Counted from the stretch's first letter, positions 25,142 to 38,190 are shown. The stretch: DNA of 64,000 nucleotides from Episyrphus balteatus (GCF_945859705.1 NC_079136.1:130111027-130175026); one strand, 5' to 3'. Numbers and translations: made by a program. The notes: a model not told the origin generated them from the letters alone.

Positions 25142-27900
25142 ATTAATGATTTTTGTTTGTAAACTGAATTAAATATTAAATTTATCACAACTTTTGTCCT
25201 TTTTGTAGGTATTTTACTTTTTTTGAAAAGTTTCTTTTTTTTTTACTTGAGATTAAAAATTTTAAAGCAATAGTTTATGTGCAATAGCAGCAGCGGCAGC
25301 AACAACAAGATTGCTTTTATTTAGATTATTTTTCATTTTTGTTGTTGTTTAAAATATCTATGATTGTTTGTTGTTCACTCTCTTGGACGACGAAGATTAA
25401 AAATAAACATCAAATGACAGAATCACACTTCATTTTTTTTTTCAAAACTAAACACGAAAACAATACTTCTTGCCGATGAAAATCTGTTGTATGAAACAAA
25501 AAAAGAATAAAAAAAAATAAACATGTTTCTGTTCCATCCATATACGCAAAAGTAAATAAATTGCTTATTTGCCCGGTAGATAATTTAATTTTATATTTTT
25601 AGAAATGATCCACACGTTTCGGAAACACTGTTGTTCCAAGGTACAAAACACAGTCTCTCAGTTAGCGGCGCGTCAGTCAGTATAAAATTTTATGGGGAGA
25701 TTTCATATATACGTGCTTTAAGCGCTAAAGCTACTTCTTTCTTTACCCTTCTTTACCAATCAAATATTATGACTATTGAGCTTAAGTCATTAAACACACA
25801 ACAACAACAAAATAAATATAAATAAATAACCTTTCAGGAAATCAACAACTTAATAAAATAGGTTAGTTCTCCATATTTGTAAAATCAACAGAAGATATAT
25901 ATCATTTATTTTCCGCATTTAAGAAGAAGAATTTTTAAATTTATAATTGGCACAATAACTTTTTTGAAACCGCATTGCCTTCATTTCACTCACCAGACTG
26001 CAAGTCAAATCTAATCAAGTACGTCAGCACGTGTAATAATCCAAAATATCTTTTGAATTTTAAACATTTTGATACACTGGGCTGACTTGGGGTATTATCA
26101 GAATTTCAGTCTTTTTTTTTTGTTTATTAATAAAAAATAATTAAACAAATAATAAGAAAAAATAACCTTCGTTTAAATATTTCCGATTATTGGGATGGTT
26201 TGTTTATAGAACCGACGACGACGATGATGTACCAAACACATATAGGTGCGCAGTAATATAATAATAATTTTGGAAATCTTTTCTTGCTTTTTGAGCAGCA
26301 ATATGGAAATATAGAGTTCATCCACGCGCGGAGATTCACGAAAGACTAACTTGTTCTTAATTTTCTAAAAGAGGAGAATTATAAACATGTGTGTCTAGTT
26401 GACGTTCTCGCTGGTTGTCGTCTGACGACGACGGCGGTGAAGGCGTCGGATTCAAAAATCGACACTCTCTTAAAAAGCACAACCAAACTCATTGTTAGCT
26501 CGCAGGTCTCGGAGAACAGTGCCACTCTAGACAGTTTAGAGATACTCAAAAGCTTAACGATTGGATTGTGCTTTGTTATTAATAATTTCTTCACCTAAAC
26601 GCACATGCATATATGATATGTGTATACTCTGAAGTTGTAAGTGGATGGATAATCTTTATATCGCATTGATTGTAGATAGATATTTGTGTAGTCTATTGTG
26701 TCTTTCATGCATAAATGTTCAATGAAGTGAATTTGTTATGATTTCCGTTAAGAATTTTATTGTTCTGAAACGGATCACTTATAATTTTTTTTATGAATCA
26801 TAAAAATGCAATACATTTTGCTTTTTCTTCGTTCTCAAGGCATTGAATTGATCTTGCATTAGCTGACGATGTCATGATCTTTGTTTGAATTGGAACAAAT
26901 TAAAGCAATCCTACCTATGAATGGTGATACTTTTTGTATTTACGTGTACCAGGAATTTCAATTCGAATAATTTCTTTCTCATTTCTTATAAATATGGAAT
27001 TTCTGTTTGAAAGAATAATATTTTAAATATTATTTTACAAGATTTTTATCAAGAGAATTCATCTAGCTTATTGTTTTATTTACTAAGCAAATACAGGCCA
27101 ATATGTAAGAATGATTTCTTCATTTCGAAAAAAACTATTTGAAAAAAATATCTATATTATTTTTTTTTTTTTTTTTCAAAATCTGTTGATTGGATTAACT
27201 TGATTTAAAGTGCGTTGTGTTGATCGGAACAGGACATTGAACATTGACATTTGTGTGGCAAGTCAGAAACATCATTAAACACAAAGAACAGTTCTCAAGT
27301 ACTAATCTGTTCTGGTTCAAAAACTCTAAAATGTGCCAGACGTCATTGAACAGCAAAAATAGAACAGTTTGGACTTTGAAAAATTCTAATGAGGTTAAAA
27401 TTTCTTTTACAAAATTATGCTTAGTAACGCACACATGCTTTAATAGTAACATAAAGAGAATTTAGCTCAATTTTTTTCTTGAAATATTATGTTGGTAGAA
27501 TTTTGAAAAGCAGAACTTTGAAAGCCAAAATAGCAAAGTTTTGAAGTCAGAATTTTGACCCACTCCCAAAACAAAAGAATATTGAACAGTAAAACTCTTT
27601 ATTTTCTATTCGGTTAGCAATGCAATTAAACTAAACACACTTATAAATAGAACATCAAACTGAATTTTAGTTTTCTAATCACGAAAATAATCCTTATATT
27701 TTTTATTTTGCCGTTGTCGTTTAGTTTTTGTTTTTTTTTTTGGTTTGAGGATTTGTATTTAAAAGATTTGTATTTCTTTAAAACTATGTAGTTCATATGA
27801 AATTTGCATCAAAATATTGTATTGAAACAGTATTGCTTTAATTTAATATTTTTGAAGTTATTAATCATTAACTGAGAAGATCATAAAGTAATACTCATTA
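25142..27900. other. raw upstream region
   Basis: No coding exon is supported. The first 60 bases upstream of the raw ATG hold TCAGTTT on the minus strand, a weak initiator match. The stretch 26380-26570 is less AT-rich than its surroundings and could be 5' UTR of a raw transcript, but no splice evidence ties it to the gene. The rest is AT-rich. Confidence 0.35.
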
Positions 27901-27904
27901 AATA

Positions 27905-28136
27905 TCTTCTTCTTCTTCTTCCTTTTTCTCGGCGCTGTTATGATCTCGATGTCGAGGGGATCATAACCTTCCCACGTTACTGCTTCACACTAGTGATCCG
28001 CCTGTGGGGTTCGCCGGGTTGACCTCAGAAATCGGCGGCAAGCCTCCCGGTTTTGTATTGTTCCGTTTCTGAGGCCAACTGAATGCTGGTGTTTTTGCAT
28101 TTGCTTGTACCAGGAGTTTTTAGGCCTACCTTTCTT
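27905..28136 (-). mobile_element. LINE-type retrotransposon 3'-end fragment with GAA-repeat tail
   Basis: On the minus strand an open frame reads PKNSWYKQMQKHQ...GLRNGT...REACRRFLRSTRR...ADH then stop. This resembles the W/R-rich C-terminus that follows the reverse transcriptase in several non-LTR elements. After the stop, the unit ends in a (GAA)n run (CTTCTTCTTCTTC on the plus strand), as expected for a microsatellite-type 3' tail. A second, more decayed copy lies at 55143-55210 in the opposite orientation. The exact clade is not determined. Confidence 0.45.
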
Positions 28137-28557
28137 TTTATTTCGTGTTGGATATCGTGTTAAATATCAATTGATTTAAGGACTATTAAATCTTCATTTA
28201 TTTATACTTCATTTATCTCGATATGAAAGTCATATCACTATGTACCAACTGCGACTATTTTAAATCACATTTCTGTAACTTAGCCGACATAGCTTGTTAT
28301 TCGCACCTGTAATACATTTCTACGTAATATCTTGATTAGTCGAATTTTTCGTAATTTTTAATTTTATACAAAAATTATTTTTTTGGCAATGTTATTCGAT
28401 TCAAATTTATTTGCAAAAAAAAAATAAGATTTTGGTATGACATTGAAAAATTTGAAACGTAATTTCTAATACAAAAAAACATTTTATGGCATTTTTTGTT
28501 GTTGTAAAATAAGCTCTGCTACAAGGTTGTAGAACATAATTTTAATCAAAAATTATA

Positions 28558-29634
28558 CAGGGTGTCCCAAAAGTAATGAATCAAACGAAATATGCTGATA
28601 GGCCAACTTTAGGGCTCTCAAAATTTGGTAACTTGTTCATCTCAAATCCTTACGGTTTTCGATTTAATGCGATTCTTGTGAAATTTCGAAAAATCCTGAC
28701 TTTGCATCAGTATTTTGCCTCCTCCGCTCATAATTGATTTTTGTTTTTTACAATTCTTTCACTAAAACATTGCCTAATAATAAGAAATAATTAATTAATC
28801 AAAATATTTTTTATTACATATGCCATTTTGCTGTAAATTAATTAACAGTTCCATGTTTTTTAAAAAATCAATTTCTTACTTTTATTTGAGAGCAACACCG
28901 CAAAAAAAATTTGTACGGTGTGAGAATGGTTTATTATTTTAAAAAGTTGCCCTGTTATTCTAGTTTTCAAAAATGTATAAAAGTTTCCAAAGTTGCAGTT
29001 AGATCACAAAATATTACAATTTGAATTCAACAAAACAGGGATTTTCAGAGCAAAAATACAAACAAAAATAGAAGCTTTTGTTCAAAGAAAAATAAACAAA
29101 TAACAGTTCGAGAAAATGTGTTTATTTTTGGTTGTTTTTTGTTCTGAAAAACCGTGTTTTGTTGAATTCAAATTGTAATATTTTGCGATCTAACTGCAAC
29201 TTTGGAAACTTTTATACATTTTTGAAATCTAGAATAACAGGGCAACTTTTAAAAATAATAAACCATTCTCACACCGTACAAATTTTTTTTGCGGTGTTGC
29301 TCTCAAATAAAAGTTAGAAATAGATTTTTTATAAAACTTGAAACTGTTAGTTAATTTGCAGCTAAATGGCGTATGGAATAAAAAATATTTTGATTAATTA
29401 ATCGTTCCTAATTATTTGGCAATGTTTTTGTAAAAGAATTTTAAAAAACAAAAATCAATTATGGGCGCAGGAAGCAAAATACTGTTGCAAAGTAGGGATT
29501 TTTCGAAATTTCACAAGAATCGCATTAAATCGAAAACCTTAAGGATTTGGGATGAAGAAGTTACCAAATTCTGAGAGCCCTTAAGATCCCCTATCAGCAT
29601 ACTTCGTTTGATCCATTACTTTTGGGACACCCCG
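28558..29634. mobile_element. 1.08 kb foldback element with about 500-bp inverted arms
   Basis: The left end CAGGGTGTCCCAAAAGTAAT and right end ATTACTTTTGGGACACCCCG are inverted copies. The complementarity continues inward almost to the centre (about 29070-29120), covering the TACGGTGTGAGAATGGTTTA, GTTGCCCTGTTATTCTAG and ACAATTTGAATTCAACAAAAC landmarks. Both ends abut TA, which fits a TA target duplication of the Tc1/mariner type. No transposase frame is present, so it would be non-autonomous. Arms differ by scattered substitutions and small indels, so it is not very recent. Confidence 0.85.
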
Positions 29635-29639
29635 TAGAA

Positions 29640-31300
29640 AAAAGATTTTAAGTTTGCCAAACTCTTTTATTATAATTTTAATAATCAATAGTTTTTTTTT
29701 CAAAATGTTTTTATGGCAGATCTTGAACTCTTGATTAAATTGTACACTCCAAAATTGTGTCACAAAAATATGTACCTACCTACTATGTAATTAGCAGAAC
29801 CCAAATACTTCTAGATATGATAGTGTTCTATTAAAAAAAAAAAAAAATTGATAGTAGCAAAAATAAAATCCAAGCGAACCATATAAACTTGTATTAACTT
29901 TTTAACCTTTTTGCCTAATAGGATAAAATTTTAGTGACATCATATTTGGATAATGTAAATTATGACATTCTTTATTTTTTTCATATTTAATTAAATAAAT
30001 TTAATTAAATAGACGTGACTGTTGCACCCGTTTAAACAAATTGTTTACCTGTAGCGATGGCTTCATAAAACAACGTTTGTTTATGACAGATCATTAATAC
30101 AAACAATAATGATTTGATGTCATCGCTTTAAATGATTTGTTTTGTATTATTACATACAATTAGATGGCTAAAGAACTAATTTCAGGAAATTAGAAAGAAA
30201 TGATTCACAAAATCATGATGATTGTGATTTTTTTTTTGCTGACTGGTGGATATACAACATTCCTACCAGATGTTTTAATAAAAGAATGGAGAAATCTACT
30301 TGATACATCTCCTACACCTAAGTTTCCTCAAATAATGATCTAATCTACGTATATTTATGGCACTAACTTTCACATTTTGGTCTTCCATTTGGGTGAAAGA
30401 TGCGGTCAATGTGCCAATCATTGTAAGCGAAAGGTATAAACTATTTATCAGTGCACCACTCTGCCACAGACGACAAAGTTTAAGTTCAATGACCAGGAAC
30501 CAAAGACTGTCTCGAGATATTAGAAGTAATTAAATGTTGCTTATTTAAAAAAACAAATTTTTTTTTTGTTTGTCTGTAAATGACAAGTTATTTTTCAATT
30601 CAATAAAATAGATTTTTATCGTTACTAAGCAAAGTATCAAAGTCTCGCGGTTCCTTTACTGCTCTGTGGTGACTAATCAATAGTAACAGACTCATGATTT
30701 TTTTTTCCTGATTTGGTTTGGAGTTCTTGATGGCTAACTGTGTGCTAGCTCAGTGAAACAAAAATAAACATTATGAAGTAAGTTGTTGCTTTGGAAGATC
30801 AGGTCTTGCCGTTGTCGTATATAGTCTCTCTATAAAATTGCTGTTGTGTATAGCAGCACTCAATAAAATTACGTCATTCGCTCAAAATAAACCTATGCTA
30901 CTTTTACCTAGAGTTCCCTTAACTAAGCAAAATAAAGACAAGACAAGACAAAAAAAAAACAAGAACTTTTTACCTACCTTAGAAATTGTTTAACCATTCT
31001 CATTTTTTTTATTTCACATTGTTTCAAATGGATATTCTATTACACAGGCAATTATCGTAGAATAACAAGGCGGCACAATATTGTCTAATTAAATAATAAT
31101 TATTTATTTAACTGTCAAGTATAATTTATGTATTATTTTATTTAATTATGAAGAAAAACACGATTGAAAACAAAAACGATGTATCTACTACATCTGTGTA
31201 CTGAGGAACTGACATTTGAAAATGACAACTGCTTTCAGTAATGCGATGTTTTTCTATGTTTTTTTTTTATTATCACAAGGTTGGCCAGCTTGGAGTACTT
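29640..31300. other. Intergenic, nothing recognised
   Basis: AT-rich sequence between the foldback element and the palindrome cluster. I see no exon, RNA gene or clear repeat array. Confidence 0.5.
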
Positions 31301-32540
31301 AGTCAGAGATGTACAAATAAGTAATCAGCCCTATTGTGAGTTTCACGTGGAATGTTGAGTTTCGCCCGAAGGGAATTTACATTTTCCCCTAAACTAGTTT
31401 CTTGTTCGGCACCAAAATTTAAGTGAGAGAAGAGCTGTCGAATACCTCGCAAATTACCTGAAAAAAAAGTTGAAAGTAACGGGAGATGTTTGAACGTGAA
31501 CAACTTTTCACCCGGAATTCACAATAGGGAAAAAGTGAAATTCAATTTTTCCGGGTGGAATCTTGTTCACCTGAAACTTACAAAAGGGCTGAATAATAGA
31601 GTTAACATCTACTGCTTAGTACTTGAAACTCCTTTGAACTACTTTTTCAATACAGCAAAATTAGTTCAAAGTAGTTTTAAGTACTTAGCAGTAGATAAAT
31701 AGATAAATGTTCCCAAAGGAACGCAGCTATACTTTTTAAATAATAGTCTCGTTCCATTGGAGGTCAAAGATACCCAGAAGGAGATCGGAAACTTTTGTAC
31801 GTTTTACCTCCTAAAACCCAATTGTTTATTTCGTGTTGTTGTAATTTCTTTTGTATCCGTGAATAAATTTGAAATACACACATAGTTTAACCACAGTGTT
31901 TTTACGCATACATAAGTAACTTTTCACGCATACTTAGCCAAAAGCCTCAATATTTTCACGCATACTTAGCTAAAATCAATCAATCAATCCGAGGTGCTAT
32001 GCAAAGCAGTATGACGTTAGAAGTTTCCCATCTTCTTTTGGGTATCTCTGTTGGAGGTGGTAGTTTACTCATGAGTCGATCTAGTACTACAATTAAACAC
32101 ATGATTTTCTACTCTAGTAGATACGAATATTGGTAGTTGTTGTACTAGATTTCTACTCACGAGTAAACTACCATCTCCAATGGAACAGAGCTAAATTATG
32201 TAGTCGCCCTAATAGCCCTAGTTCATTATTAGCCCTGTTCCTTTGGGAGGTGGAAAAATACTAGCGATTTTCAATGGAACGCATTGTCAACGAAATCGAT
32301 ACAAATCGTATCTACTCGGGAAGAAAGGCATGAGTAGTTCTAGTAGTAAATGCACTAGATCATCTACTCATGAGTAAACTACCACCTCAAATGAACGGGG
32401 CTATTGGTGGTAGTTAACTCATGAGTAGATCTAGTACCAAAATTAATACATGAGCTTCTGCTCGGGGAGAGGAATGTGTATTTTATTGTACTAGATTTCT
32501 ACTCATGAGTAGCTTACCATCTCCAAAGGAACGCGACATA
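31300..32540. mobile_element. Cluster of small palindromic elements (MITE-like)
   Basis: Several related short foldback units lie side by side. One runs about 31590-31728 (ends ATCTACTGCTTAGTACTT and its complement, then AAGGAACGCAGCT). Another runs about 32048-32195 (GGAGGTGGTAGTTTACTC inverted to GAGTAAACTACCATCTCC). Further copies lie at 32236-32400 and 32404-32530 with CTCATGAGTAGATCTAGTAC inverted to ACTAGATTTCTACTCATGAG. A relative of the first unit sits alone at 57941-58041. No coding capacity. Confidence 0.7.
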
Positions 32541-35424
32541 TATTGGGTCACAGACCCCGATGAAATTAAGAATTGGAATTTTTACGTAGACGTCAAATAC
32601 TATTTCGAAGAAATTAGATTCGACTTGAAAAAGGTTTTGTTTTCCTGCAAGAAAAAAAAGAGAAACGAAAAATATAAATAGGTAAAAAGCCCTTTATAAA
32701 AAAGGAAAAGTTGCGTTTGAATCCAAAATCTTTCTGCATCATCGAGCAATTTTTGTCTGCAGTTAAAAATTAATCATAAATAAACTAGGGTAATAAAATA
32801 AAATTTAAAAGCATGTTTCGAATAGAACCCAAATGGGAAAATTTCGGGAGTTCCTCAAAAAGTGTTTTCATTGCTAGATAGCTCATTATGTTTGATAGCG
32901 CATTCACTGTTCTCTATCCGACTCGTTTTTTCTCATAAACCTTCTTGTATCCATTTCATTATTTGTTTCCTCGTTCCTATACAGAGCTTATTTGTGATCT
33001 GTTCACAACGAAGTATTGGATGTTTTCGTAGGGTCTTTACTTAATTTCCCCTTTAAACCTAGTAGCACTCTGGAATTGGTCACAAGCTCAAAGTTTGACA
33101 TCGCTTGCTGCAAGAAGTTTGCAAGAAATAATTCCTCACAAGATCATGTTCGTGAGGTTCTTGTACGATTTTGGAAATAATTTAGGCTGTATTAAAAACA
33201 GTCTATCATATCAGGCTCTGCCATCCATATTAATTATATCTATGGAAATACAAAACTGTTTTGACAGATCACAAAATACTTAAGATATAACATGCTGTGT
33301 ACCTTGAATGGAAACTTCATATACAAAAATTGAATTTATTTATGAATTCAGATGACGTCACAAAAACAGAAAGAGATAGAATGACGAAAACTTAAGTACA
33401 TTGCCTTGTATTCTTCATATAATATATCTTGATAGACATCAATGCAAATTGATCCAATCAACATTTTTGAAGTTTTAATTTAATAAATTAACAAATACCG
33501 TTATATCACATCCCTGTTCAACACTCTCTTACAAAAATTCTGATATATCCAACTCACTGAAACAGAAAATGCGTTTCTTTCCGCCGTGTTCTGCTGTCAA
33601 ATTATTTCTTATTGGTGCGAGTGCGAGTGCGAGAAGAAAAGAAACTCTACTTGTGGTGTGGTGATAACGAACTCGGAAACGATCGCCAAAAGCGATCTTT
33701 CGTCAATTCAATGTTCGAATTCTGTCAAAGTAAAACATAATAAAAAAATATATACAAAATAGTTTAATATAAAAATAAACAAAAAAACTATTTAATAATT
33801 ATGTTAATAATACCCAAAAGAATTATTAATAAAGAAAACAACGCGAATATGTAACAAAAATTATCACATTAAGAAAAATATATATAAGATACACTTGCTA
33901 CTATTTGAACGTATTTGTGCTTACGTAGATATTAATAAAAAAAAAAAGAAAAAAAAAAACAAGGTGTAGTGAATAGAGTATAGTGATACTGATTTATTTA
34001 CCCTATTCTCCATGTAGTAGTGTAAAATGGCTTAAATGGATATTATGACAAATAAAAAAAATAACGATGACCGAACAAAATAAATATTAATAAATCAAAA
34101 TTGTTCGCTAAATATTTCTTGTCATACATTCGATGATTTAAACTAATCAAATAAAAAGCCCTACCTTCTCAATTGTCGTTCGCATATTCAACAGTTGGTC
34201 GATCTTCGTAGTAGTGCATCAAAACGATATTGCATGTTTATGAGATGAAAGACGACCACGACGATGCTGGCTCGCTATTCAAATGTGTATGTTGATAAAA
34301 ATTTGTTTTTTTTTGTATTTTTATATTTTTATTGTAGTACACAAAATCGCCACTCAATTGAAAGTGTTAAACAACGGGAAGATACAACTAGTGAGTGACT
34401 GAGGAGAGAGAGAGAGCAATGAGGGAGGGGAATGACATGTTTATTTTATTAAATATTATGAATAAAATTTTGTTTTGTAATGAAATTTTATTTATAGGTA
34501 ATTTATTTGAGTAGGTTCTTGAGGTATTTTTTTATTGAATTTTTTAAATTTTTTGAGTAAACCTGCATATTTTGTATGTACCTACAACAATGTTGTTTTA
34601 TTTGCTCATTCGTTAACAATTTAAATTATATCCAATGGCGAATGAGGGATTTTTTTTTTAGATTTTAATTCATGTGCATAATAATGATAAGGTTCGATTG
34701 AAATGTCTTGAAAACCGCATAATAGATACAGATATACATATTACCAATACATAATAGGTATAAAAGAAGAGAAGTATAGGTTTTATCAAGTTAACCCTTC
34801 TTGCATTAATTATGTAGTTGTATTCATGGTTTCTTAGAATCGAGGTTTATTTTAATCAGCTATTAAAAACTATGATTAGATATAGGTAGGTACCATGTTT
34901 TCAATAATAACATACCTTGCTTCGTTTTTTTTAGGTAGGTAGGTATTGAAAAATTAATATTATAAATTATCATTGTGTGTGCTTGTGTGGTGGATATTTT
35001 TCTGGAGAAATAAATAAAATGTCGTATGTTTTTGATCGGATGTATGACATTTATACGATAGTGTGGGCTTTTACTTTCAATAAGCTGATAAGAGTATACA
35101 TTATGTAGATACAAGGGAAGAATTAACAAGTATATCAGTTTTTTTTTCTTATCAGACTGATTATATGAATGATTGTGGTTCTACCTGATTTTCATATTTT
35201 TTTTATGATTTTTTTTTAAATTCGTTTACATAAAATATGTAAATAATATATATTTTATACAAACATTTATTTAAATTAGTACATAATTAAATGCATTTTG
35301 TATTGTACCATGTACAGATAACAGATAAAATCTCTACATGTGGCTACATGTAGGACCGTATATACATTGAACTTTATTAGGAAAATTTTAAAATGATCGT
35401 TTTAAGTATAAGGGTCAATATCAT
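32541..35424. other. Region upstream of Hnf4, possible distal promoter
   Basis: No coding exon is seen. The segment 33560-33730 is less AT-rich, with GTGCGAGTGCGAGTGCGAG and an inverted GATCGCCAAAAGCGATC. A potential splice donor CTA|GTGAGT occurs near 34388. The distal Hnf4 exon has an acceptor before its ATG, so an untranslated first exon must lie upstream, and this area is a plausible place. Placement is inference. Confidence 0.3.
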
Positions 35425-36602
35425 GGAGGTGGGAAATTTCTATGACCGAATTCTTAAAAAATCAACTTTGTTTTAGATAAAAATTTCATGCTCAAATGTT
35501 CGCTTTAGCCATAATTTGTCGGTTCATGAACGGGCAGAGCATAAAAATGTATATTTTTCAATTTACCGCAAAACCCCAAAAATTAGTACTAGAAAAACGT
35601 TCCCGGAAATGATGGTTATCTCTTCAAAACGACTTTAGGGGTCTAGAAATAGTATCAATGTGAATGATATACTATTATATTAAGGTAGTAGGTCATAAAT
35701 TAATGAAATATAACTTTATTTCTTGGGACAGAGACCGATTTCTACAAAAAAATGCATTGTAACTTTTTTGATAAAAGTGTAATTACAGCCATACTTAGAT
35801 AGACTACTAAGTAAAAATACCCAAAAAATGCAAAATTATGAGTGTTAGACTACATTATTTATTCAGATTCTAAAAGCGTTCCCGGAAATGACGTTCCCGA
35901 AAATGACGTTTTGACCTTAATTTATTTTTATTTTTTATGTCACAAATTATTATATTGCAGTGGCCTCGATTTTCGATCATAATATCACCAAAAAATTAAA
36001 ATTTCAATCTAACTATACCCCAAACCAAGCGTTCCCGGAATGACGGTTAATTGATGTACGCTACTTAAAAATGAAACTAAAACTAGCTTCTTACATATAT
36101 ATTTTATATATTTATCCATAAAAATAAGCGTGGAATGATAAATCTATATAAAATCAACTTTAAAAACTGCTTTCAGCACAATTTGTAAGTTAGATGATTA
36201 AAATATTGATACATTAAAAAATGTTGCTTTTATGCGTCATTTTTCTTCAGACAACTTTTATTAATGTATAAAAAAACAAAAAACTTAATTTTTTTGTAAG
36301 AGATGTACCAATTTATAAAAAGTATTGTTTATATGTAGTATTTAGAAAAGAAATACTTAAAAATAATTGACTTTAATGTGTTTTTAAGTCATTTGAATAT
36401 CAGTTTTTGAGTTATGGACATGTCCGGGAACGCTGTTTTTGGGTATATAAAATGGAATAAAAAAGAAATTTAAACTTTTCTAACCGAAACAAATATATTC
36501 GTATATGCGTGTCTACTATTTTAATTGGTAAATGAGAAAAAAACTTTAAATAAATATTATTTTGATTTAAAAAAATGCCTGTACATCAAATTTTCCACCT
36601 CC
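35425..36602. repeat. 1.18 kb block with short inverted ends and repeated GCGTTCCCGGAA motifs
   Basis: GGAGGTGGGAAATTT at the left end and AAATTTTCCACCTCC at the right end are near-perfect inverted copies. Inside, TTCCCGGAA occurs at 35600-35608, 35879-35887 and 36032-36040, a variant at 35894-35902, and the reversed form CCGGGAACGCTGTTTT at 36424. A further AGGGAACGCTGTTTT lies outside at 37863. Bounded ends and repeated sub-motifs suggest a mobile element or decayed tandem repeat. No target duplication was found. Confidence 0.45.
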
Positions 36603-36735
36603 TTAGTTCGGAGGGCAGAATCATTATTTTGTGTCTGTCACGTCTCAATTTGGCAGCGAGTGAAATTTCTAAAAGATTGGAAGAAAACTGTTTGAAATAA
36701 TGGTAATGAAAAATTTTATAAATTTTGATATGGCA

Positions 36736-37677
36736 CACTGTGGGCTAGAACGCTATTTTAGCTGGAATTAATTATAGAAATTCTTGAAATAGTCTAAAAT
36801 TGCAATTAAAGGCATTAAAATCATGTCGAATGATATAATAATGATAATTTTATGGCACAACAGACACTAATGATAAGAACAACAACTAAAATAAGCGAAT
36901 TATTATGTAAAATGAGGTTTTCAAATTTACAACACATATTATTAGTCTAAAAAACAAAAAAAATGGGGTCTTTGAAGTTTGAACGCATCAAATTCGAAAA
37001 TGGTATCATTGAAGCGAACAAAAGTTGTTTTTACTTAATATGGAACGTAAAATGTTAATGCAAATAAAAAAAACCGTTATGTGAAAACCATTTAACTTGT
37101 TTTCTTTTAATCGTAAGTGGTTTTCTGAATATTTTGCTCCCTAAACTTTCGGAGTTACAGCGAAAAAAGTTTGCTCTTGTAGGACATTAGTTTTATATAA
37201 AACATAAAGCCATATAGGCTAGCTACTTTTTAAAATTATTTCTAGAGTGTGCCTACGCGTGCCTTTTTTTTAAAGCTTAGGAACATTCGTTTTATATAAA
37301 ATCGGTGCTAGTAACATACTTTACTTTAAAATTCATACACAAAAGTTAAATATAATAACAATTTATTAGCAAATACTATATATTTGGACATATCACTTAT
37401 TGATAAACTAGCAAAATTTTCACAATCAATCCGTTAAAACAAACTCGGTAAACGAATATCTGGATAGAGGAAAAAGTGGCCTTTTTTGTTTTTTTTTTTT
37501 TCGAAAAATTGCTTTCGATTGTGTTTTTTATGTAGCCAATGAATGTTTTGGCCTCAACTTTGAATGAGAAATTATAGCTAGTACATTTATCTATCGAATG
37601 AGACACAAATTATCAATTTTGGAAGAAGTTGACATTTTTAATTAATTCCAGCTAAAATAGCTTTCTAGCCCACAGTG
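36736..37677. mobile_element. Non-autonomous Transib-like transposon (942 bp)
   Basis: The left end is CACTGTGGGCTAGAA and the right end TTCTAGCCCACAGTG. The inverted similarity continues for about 40 bp (GCTATTTTAGCTGGAATTAA and its complement). Both flanks carry the same five bases, TGGCA (36731-36735 and 37678-37682), a perfect 5-bp GC-rich target duplication. Termini of the form CACWRTG, which match the RAG heptamer CACAGTG, together with 5-bp duplications are the hallmarks of the Transib superfamily. The 942 bp interior has only a short open frame and no transposase, so this is a deletion derivative or MITE. Confidence 0.85.
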
Positions 37678-38065
37678 TGGCACTTCGATTGCACTTTAAG
37701 AAAAAAAAATTAAGGCAAGTCGCAATGGTCGTAGTATTACCCTTTCAGCAATGAATAGCCTACTAACAGTAATTATTTTTTGAAATTCCGATCAAATAAC
37801 TTACTTTAAGTGTATATACTTTAAACATACAAGATATACCAACAAAATTAAAAAAATATTGATAGGGAACGCTGTTTTTCATATAGTTTCTTCATCTTCA
37901 ATAAATATCTAAAATATATTATCCAAGTAGAAGATAATCCATATTTATCTTAATTTAAAAATAAATTTAAATTTAAACTTTATCTAGAATTTAACTCAAT
38001 TTAAAAATACATTTATTATAGATTAAAAAACAAACTTAATAAATTAATTTATCTTTTTATTACAG

Positions 38066-38190
38066 TATTGTTTCAACACATTATTAGAAATGCATTAAAA
38101 TGAAGGAATCACAAGACAACCTCCCAACGAATTTATGTGATCAAGACCAGAAACCAGATGTTCTTCCCGAAATTGATTTGAAATATAAAG
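38066..38190 (+). CDS. Hnf4: Hnf4 distal alternative first coding exon
   Basis: An acceptor TTTTTATTACAG ends at 38065. The ATG at 38100 opens 30 codons (MKESQDNLPTNLCDQDQKPD...) and ends AAA G|GTAAAT, phase 1, at 38190. This joins in frame to the acceptor at 52144 (AT GCT GAA, DAENH), giving a 612-residue receptor. The acceptor implies an upstream untranslated exon. The peptide is acidic and unlike the proximal one, so the two forms would differ only in the A/B region. Coding 38100-38190. Confidence 0.6.

Noticed and set aside
37397..37606. Small minus-strand protein in the Transib-like element
   Set aside because: Too short and low in complexity, with no similarity to the transposase. The element is non-autonomous.
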